A stretch of DNA of 10,943 bases from an uncultured Bacteroidales bacterium (lineage in GTDB: Bacteria; Bacteroidota; Bacteroidia; Bacteroidales; UBA932): positions 1-10,943 of the forward strand of contig CAMEBJ010000028.1 in assembly GCA_945912085.1 (NCBI GenBank), read 5' to 3'. The position numbers and the translations under genes are program-made. The stretch's first letter is position 1, and every line of letters starts with the position of its first letter. Positions 6,165 through 10,943 of this stretch are shown here, one piece after another. The notes under the pieces were generated by a model. That model was not told the origin of the DNA, made no database searches, and worked only from the letters and a program-made list of their open reading frames with translations.

Positions 6165-9100
6165 ATGTTCACTATTCTGCTTGTCTGTGTTCTTTTGACG
6201 GTTGCGGCCTGCCCTGTTGATGCCGCAAATGACGGTCAAATCCGTTTCTCCAATCTTTCAATAGATGACGGTTTGTCGCAGAACACGGTTTTTTCCATCT
6301 GTCAGGACGCTGAAGGCTACATCTGGTTTGCGACCCTTGAGGGACTGAACCGTTTCGACGGCAACTCTTTCACGGTTTTCCTTCACGACGAGAACGATCC
6401 CAGAAGTCTCCCTGACAACATTATCCACACTTTGTTCCTTGATTCACAGGGGAACCTCTGGATTGGAACAGAATCGTCACTTGTGCGGTGGAACCGGAGG
6501 ATGGAGAGGTTTGACAATTTTTCTGCAGGCTCTCCCGTCATGTCGGTTGCGGAGGTTTCTGTGCAGAGGTTCCTTGTCGGGACTGAGAAGGGGCTGAGAT
6601 GTTTTGACGCTGAGAAGGACTGTTTCACTGACAATCTTCCAGAAAACACGGCCAGGCTGAGGGTAAAGGCGATGACAAGACATTCTGATTCAATATATAT
6701 AGGAAGTGTCGGTGAGGGGCTTTTTGTATATTCCATTTCAGGCGGGGAGATGATCAGGGTGCCGGCCTATTCCGGAAACAGTACAATCCAGACAATATTT
6801 GTCCAAAATGGAAACCTGGTCTGGTTCGGGACGGAGGGAGAAGGACTTTTCTGTCTGAATCTTGAAGATGGAGGTCTTCGCAATTTCAGGTCGGGGATGT
6901 CCCCCGGAGGGATCGGCTCCAATTTTGTCCGCTCCATCGCATCCGACACGAATGGCAGAATCTGGGTTGGGACTTTCAACAGCCTTGACATATATGACAG
7001 CGCGACAGACAGTTTCGAGTGTTACCGGAGCGACCCTTTCCGTGAGGGTACGATCTCCAGAAATTCTGTCAGATGTATCCTGAGGGACAATCAGGGCGGG
7101 ATGTGGCTCGGGACTTATTTCGGAGGAGTCGATTACTGGCACCCGCTCCGCAGCCGTTTCGAGAACATCAGACGGACCCCCGGGGCAAATTCCCTGAATG
7201 ATGACATAGTGAACTGCATCACGCCTGCTCCAGACGGGGTTCTGTGGATAGGAACCAACAACGGCGGTCTGAACAGCTACGACCCTGCCACGGGAAGATT
7301 CCACAATTTCGGGACCCATCCCGCAAATCGTGCAGACGGTCTGGAGTCAAACGACATCAAGGCCATTCACATAGATTCAGCCACTTCGGACATCTACATC
7401 GGGGCACACGCGGGGGGACTCTGCGTCCTGCCTGCACATTCCGGAACCATCAGACAATGCAAATTCAATGGTGAAACAGGCATAGCCCCGCTGGACATCT
7501 ATTCCATAATAGAGGAATCTCCCGGGTTGCTCTGGATAGGTTCGCTTCAGGGGCTGTTTTCCTACAGGACTTCCAATGGAGAACTTCGCAATTATCCCAC
7601 ATCAGGTGAAGATAGTGACAATCTGAGAATCAGGGCCTTGATGAAAGACAGCAGGGGATGGCTATGGATAGGCGGCGAGAATTATATGGAAATACGTCAG
7701 ATGAATGACGGCCGTCTGCTTCAGGTGAATCCCGGCTGCGATGAACTCTCCGGCCTGTCGTTTATTCTGGGATTCCACGAAAGCTCTTCCGGCATTGTCT
7801 GGATAGCGACCAGAAACGGACTTTTTGCCTATAGCCCGAAGGAGAACACCCTGAAAAGGTACACTGTCGCCTCAGGATTGCCGAGCAACGTAATCAACGG
7901 AATCGAGGAAGATTCCTACGGCAGGCTCTGGCTCAGTACGGACAACGGCTTGAGCTGCCACAATCCCTATTCCGGAGTTTTCCGGAATTTCACTGTGAAG
8001 GACGGCCTGCCGAGCCGGCAGTTCAGTATGGGGTCGCATTGCAGGCTCGATTCCGGGAGGATGTATTTCGGAGGAATCAGGGGCATCACCACTTTCATTC
8101 CGGAGCGCGTTACGGACAACCCTTATTCCCCGGCTCCGATCCTGTCCGGGTTCAGGGTTTTCAATGACAGAATTCTCCCGGGTGACGGGAGCGGCATCCT
8201 GAAAGAGAGTGTTGCATCCACAGGAAGAATCATCCTCAGGCACGACTGCAATTCATTCTCGGTGGATTTCACTGTCAATGACTTCATTGCAGGAGGGCAC
8301 AGCACCTTCTCCCGGAGACTTGTCGGCTTTGAGGAGGACTGGACTGCCCCGTCTTCCTCAAGGACTGCTTCTTACTCAAACCTTCCTCCGGGAAAGTACC
8401 GTTTCGAGGTGGTCTCTGCCAACAATGACGGAAAATGGAACACGGATCCTACGGTTTTGGAAATATGGATCAGGCCCGCCTGGCATCAGCTTTTCTGGGT
8501 TCGTGCCCTTTTCGTGCTTGCCGGCCTTGCCCTTGTGGTCTGGAGCGTGTGGTTCTATATCGGCAAGAAGTCCGTGCAGAACCGTCTTGAACTGGAGAAG
8601 AAGGACAGGGAACATCAGGAGGAAATCAGTCAGATGAAGATGCGCTTCTTCATCAATATTTCCCACGAACTCAGGTCTCCTCTGATGTTGATTCTCAATC
8701 CGGTTCAGGAGATGCTCGACAGAGTTTCCGACATCTGGACCCGCAAGCAGCTCAAATATGTCCAGCGCAATGCCCAGAGGCTTCTCCACCTTGTGAATCA
8801 GCTTATGGACTACCGCCGGGCTGAACTCGGGGTTTTCAAATTGAGTGTCAAGCCGGAGGACATCAACAGGATTGTCAGGGAGAATTTCTCCTATTACGAG
8901 ACCCTTGCCTCCAGCAAGAAACTGAAATATTCACTCATCTCGCACATCCCTGAAAAGACTGAGGTCCTTGTGGACGGCCAGTACATTGAACTGATACTCA
9001 ACAATCTGCTCTCCAATGCATTCAAGTACACTGACAAAGGTTCGATCACAGTCACTGCAAGCCTCTCCGAGGGCAGATTCATTCTGGAGGTAGCGGACAC

Positions 9101-10196
9101 CGGTGCCGGAATCCCGCTGGACCGGCAGGACAAGATTTTCGAGAGGTTCTACCAGTTGGAGAACAGCCACATAGGCAGTGGCATAGGTCTTTCCCTCGTG
9201 CAACGACTTGCCGAACTGCATCATGCGACCCTGGAATTGGAAAGCGAGGAGGGAAAAGGATCCCGATTCATCGTGAGCATCCCTCAGGAGAGGTCGGCAT
9301 ATTCTCCTGATGAGCTGTCGGCCGGTACTGCCGATGCTCCTCACACCACAAACTCCAGAGAGATGTATATTCTTGACAGTCAAGAGACTCATGAAGAAAC
9401 TCAGGGCACTCAGACTGTCCCGGACGGATCCCGTCCCAAAATTCTGGTCGTGGAAGATGAGGAGGACATTCGCGCCTATATGGAGACATCCCTGTCATCT
9501 TCATTCCAAATCCGCTGTGCCCCGGACGGTGCCCGTGCCCTGGAGATGGTCGGGGAAGATTGTCCGGATATGGTTATTACGGATATGATGATGCCTGTGA
9601 TGGACGGAATGAAACTTTGTGCCCGTCTGAAACAGGACAGCAGTACAAGCCACATTCCAGTCATTATGCTTTCCGCCAAGGCTGACGGACAGGATCAACT
9701 GAAGGCTCTGAACAGTGGAGCTGACGACTTCCTGACCAAACCTTTCTCGATGACAATGCTGAAGGCGAAAATCCGCAATATGCTACGCACGAGGATGATA
9801 ATCGAGGACAAAGCTACCCGCAGCACCGCATTCTCGCCGGAAAAGGCGGCACTGAATGCTATGGATGAGGAGATTGTCCGCAAGGCGGTGTCCGTAGTTG
9901 AACGGAATATGGACAATGTGGAATTTTCCACTGATGAGTTCGCCCGCCAGATGAATATGAGCCGTTCCAATCTCCATCTCAAACTGAAGTCAATCACGGG
10001 AGATTCCGCCCTGGGATTCATTTACAAAGTCCGGTTCAGGGAGGCTTGCCGCCTGTTGGAGGACGGGCGTTACAGTGTGTCCGAGATCAGCGATATGGTA
10101 GGGTTCAACACTCCTTCCTATTTCGCCACCTGTTTCAAGAAGCATATTGGCTGCCTGCCGACAGAATGGACGAAACGGAACAAAATTGAAAAATGA
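6165..10196 (+). CDS. Hybrid two-component system sensor/regulator (HTCS, 1343 aa)
   Basis: A single-protein glycan sensor and transcription activator of Bacteroidetes PULs. ATG 6165 is preferred over an in-frame TTG at 6135 because it directly begins a signal peptide (MFTILLVCVLLTVAACPVDA). Residues ~25-650 are a periplasmic Reg_prop double propeller with many G-x-x-W-I/F-G/A-T repeats (GYIWFATLEGLNRFDG at 51-66, GVLWIGTNNGGLNSYD at 358-373, GRLWLSTDNGL at 586-596). Residues ~695-770 are a Y_Y_Y domain, then a membrane segment at ~775-799. The kinase has FFINISHELRSPL (His834), an N box with Asn951, DTGAGIP at 978-984 and GSGIGLS at 1004-1010. The receiver (~1091-1210) has Glu1097/Asp1098, phospho-acceptor Asp1140, Ser1170 and Lys1192. 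The AraC-type helix-turn-helix output is at ~1255-1340. Length and domain order are normal for the family, and all phosphotransfer residues are present. In Bacteroides thetaiotaomicron the heparin-PUL HTCS BT4663 also adjoins a PL12 gene (from memory), so a heparan-derived oligosaccharide ligand is a reasonable inference. Confidence 0.95.
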   Translation: MFTILLVCVLLTVAACPVDAANDGQIRFSNLSIDDGLSQNTVFSICQDAEGYIWFATLEGLNRFDGNSFTVFLHDENDPRSLPDNIIHTLFLDSQGNLWIGTESSLVRWNRRMERFDNFSAGSPVMSVAEVSVQRFLVGTEKGLRCFDAEKDCFTDNLPENTARLRVKAMTRHSDSIYIGSVGEGLFVYSISGGEMIRVPAYSGNSTIQTIFVQNGNLVWFGTEGEGLFCLNLEDGGLRNFRSGMSPGGIGSNFVRSIASDTNGRIWVGTFNSLDIYDSATDSFECYRSDPFREGTISRNSVRCILRDNQGGMWLGTYFGGVDYWHPLRSRFENIRRTPGANSLNDDIVNCITPAPDGVLWIGTNNGGLNSYDPATGRFHNFGTHPANRADGLESNDIKAIHIDSATSDIYIGAHAGGLCVLPAHSGTIRQCKFNGETGIAPLDIYSIIEESPGLLWIGSLQGLFSYRTSNGELRNYPTSGEDSDNLRIRALMKDSRGWLWIGGENYMEIRQMNDGRLLQVNPGCDELSGLSFILGFHESSSGIVWIATRNGLFAYSPKENTLKRYTVASGLPSNVINGIEEDSYGRLWLSTDNGLSCHNPYSGVFRNFTVKDGLPSRQFSMGSHCRLDSGRMYFGGIRGITTFIPERVTDNPYSPAPILSGFRVFNDRILPGDGSGILKESVASTGRIILRHDCNSFSVDFTVNDFIAGGHSTFSRRLVGFEEDWTAPSSSRTASYSNLPPGKYRFEVVSANNDGKWNTDPTVLEIWIRPAWHQLFWVRALFVLAGLALVVWSVWFYIGKKSVQNRLELEKKDREHQEEISQMKMRFFINISHELRSPLMLILNPVQEMLDRVSDIWTRKQLKYVQRNAQRLLHLVNQLMDYRRAELGVFKLSVKPEDINRIVRENFSYYETLASSKKLKYSLISHIPEKTEVLVDGQYIELILNNLLSNAFKYTDKGSITVTASLSEGRFILEVADTGAGIPLDRQDKIFERFYQLENSHIGSGIGLSLVQRLAELHHATLELESEEGKGSRFIVSIPQERSAYSPDELSAGTADAPHTTNSREMYILDSQETHEETQGTQTVPDGSRPKILVVEDEEDIRAYMETSLSSSFQIRCAPDGARALEMVGEDCPDMVITDMMMPVMDGMKLCARLKQDSSTSHIPVIMLSAKADGQDQLKALNSGADDFLTKPFSMTMLKAKIRNMLRTRMIIEDKATRSTAFSPEKAALNAMDEEIVRKAVSVVERNMDNVEFSTDEFARQMNMSRSNLHLKLKSITGDSALGFIYKVRFREACRLLEDGRYSVSEISDMVGFNTPSYFATCFKKHIGCLPTEWTKRNKIEK

Positions 10197-10229
10197 TTGT
10201 ACAAATTTGAAGAAAGAAACACAGGATTT

Positions 10230-10260
10230 GCCGTGAATGGAACATAATAGGAATCACGGC
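10230..10260. promoter_or_regulatory. Inverted repeat upstream of the second lyase promoter (candidate operator)
   Basis: GCCGTGA (10230-10236) and TCACGGC (10254-10260) are perfect inverted repeats with a 17-bp spacer, flanked by CAGG (10222-10225) and CCTG (10260-10263). The centre lies about 33 bases before the -7 box at 10275, where a -33 box would normally be. It begins 34 bases after the HTCS stop. No T-run follows it, which argues against a terminator and for an activator site. Confidence 0.45.
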
Positions 10261-10274
10261 CTGTCCATATTCAG

Positions 10275-10282
10275 TAATTTTG
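10275..10282 (+). promoter_or_regulatory. -7 box of the second PL12-like gene
   Basis: TAATTTTG fits the Bacteroidetes TAnnTTTG consensus and lies 64 bases before the ATG at 10347. No TTTG is seen 19-21 bases upstream, so activation is probably needed. Transcription would start near 10289, inside a TTGACAGGT (10288-10296) that also occurs in the divergent control region at 6090-6098. Confidence 0.5.
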
Positions 10283-10346
10283 CATTGTTGACAGGTAGTC
10301 TCCGACTCTGTCCGACACACTGATTGAAAACACTAAGACAACTGAT

Positions 10347-10943
10347 ATGAACAAATTTGCAATCTCTATTCTGACCCTGGGCCTGGCATTGTCCGCAGCC
10401 TGTTCGCCCGATCAGAAAGAACATCTTTCCAAAGATGGGAACATCGACCGTTACCTTCCTCAGGATGAAACCGGTGAAGAGGGCGCGGCAGCGGTCAGCC
10501 GTGAGGTTTTTGATCTTCTGAACCTGGATTATCCCGGCCTTGAGAATGTGAAGTCAGCCCTGGAAGAGAGGGACATGGTGAGTGCCGCAAAGAATCTTCT
10601 GGACTACTGGCGCACCCGCAGCGGACTTTACAATCCGGATGTTGACCTCATTACCACAACCTGTACCGCTTCCGAGAAGAACATTGCCGACCAGGCACTC
10701 GAGTACCGTTTTTATGTCCGCAATTTTGCGGAGAAGACCGATGCGGCGACAGGTCTTGACATTTATCATTCTTTCGGTTCGGCCGGAAAAATCGACTGGG
10801 AATATGTTCCAGAGGGGGTGACCAGCCAGGAATTCCGCTATCAGAAGCACCGCCACCAATGGATGGAACCTCAGGCGAAGGCCTATCGCACAACCGGCAA
10901 CGAGGCCTATTTCAAAAACTGGGTGGAAGTTTACGGCAGTTGG
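10347..10943 (+). CDS. Second heparinase II/III-type (PL12-like) lipoprotein, N-terminal 199 residues, cut by window end
   Basis: The frame opens at ATG 10347 and runs without a stop to the last base (exactly 199 codons). It starts with a lipoprotein signal, MNKFAISILTLGLALSAAC, with Cys19 followed by SPDQKE. From LLNLDYPGLENVKSAL onward it aligns with residues 61-207 of the lyase at 3724-5988, sharing NPxVDLITT, NIADQA, YRFYV and QKHRHQWMEPQA. By eye about 80 of some 143 aligned positions are identical, so the two are paralogues. This part is the helical toroid of the Hepar_II_III_N region; the catalytic Asn, Tyr and His lie beyond the edge, so activity cannot be judged. It is co-oriented with the HTCS but 150 bases downstream with its own -7 box, suggesting separate, HTCS-activated transcription. 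It may head an operon continuing to the right. Confidence 0.85.
   Translation, partial: MNKFAISILTLGLALSAACSPDQKEHLSKDGNIDRYLPQDETGEEGAAAVSREVFDLLNLDYPGLENVKSALEERDMVSAAKNLLDYWRTRSGLYNPDVDLITTTCTASEKNIADQALEYRFYVRNFAEKTDAATGLDIYHSFGSAGKIDWEYVPEGVTSQEFRYQKHRHQWMEPQAKAYRTTGNEAYFKNWVEVYGSW

Noticed and set aside
6738-7319. Long minus-strand frame (193 codons) inside the HTCS gene
   Set aside because: It is a shadow of the propeller coding sequence, with no signal of its own.
10230-10260. Inverted repeat as a terminator for the HTCS
   Set aside because: The stem is only 7 bp, the loop is 17 bp and no T-run follows.

Overview
The window looks like part of a glycan-degradation locus (polysaccharide utilisation locus, PUL) from a member of the order Bacteroidales. 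The evidence is a complete one-protein hybrid two-component sensor/regulator (HTCS), Bacteroidetes-type promoters (-7 box TAnnTTTG, -33 TTTG), lipoproteins whose lipobox Cys is followed by polar or charged residues, a fimbrillin-like N-terminal domain, and start codons with little or no Shine-Dalgarno sequence. The genus cannot be fixed from sequence alone; a gut lineage is likely but inferred.

Layout, left to right. (1) 1-140, minus strand: the first 46 codons of a protein I do not recognise. (2) 141-1267: about 1.1 kb with no convincing gene but unusually dense in palindromic repeats. It holds two full copies of a short TTCCCGG..CCGGGAA hairpin repeat, a decayed tandem array of GTCATTCC motifs, and three separate elements bounded by long inverted repeats (253-413, 494-615, 880-1032). 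A probable terminator for the next gene lies at its right end. (3) 1268-3454, minus: a 728-aa lipoprotein with a fimbrillin-like N-terminal half and a beta-helix-like C-terminal half. (4) 3456-3633, minus: a 58-codon small ORF directly upstream of the lipoprotein gene. It is open only if a run of nine G is read as eight or eleven. Its promoter at 3692-3722 is the best consensus match in the window. (5) 3724-5988, minus: a full-length heparinase II/III-type lyase lipoprotein, most like PL12 (heparin/heparan sulfate lyase III). (6) 5989-6164: a divergent control region with nested inverted repeats. (7) 6165-10196, plus: the HTCS. (8) 10197-10346: a second control region with an inverted repeat and a -7 box. 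(9) 10347-10943, plus: the first 199 codons of a second PL12-like lipoprotein, paralogous to the first and cut by the window end.

Working model: the HTCS binds an oligosaccharide in the periplasm through its propeller domain, phosphorylates its own receiver domain, and its AraC-type output activates the two flanking PL12-like lyases. Both lyase promoters have a -7 box but no recognisable -33 box, as expected of activator-dependent promoters. The fimbrillin/beta-helix lipoprotein is presumably surface-exposed and could bind glycan or adhere. It has its own promoter and a possible phase-variable leader ORF, so it may be controlled separately from the lyases. Uronic-acid glycans of the heparin/heparan sulfate type are the best substrate guess, inferred from the lyase family only. 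No SusC/SusD pair, sulfatase or unsaturated glucuronidase is visible here; they may lie beyond the right edge.
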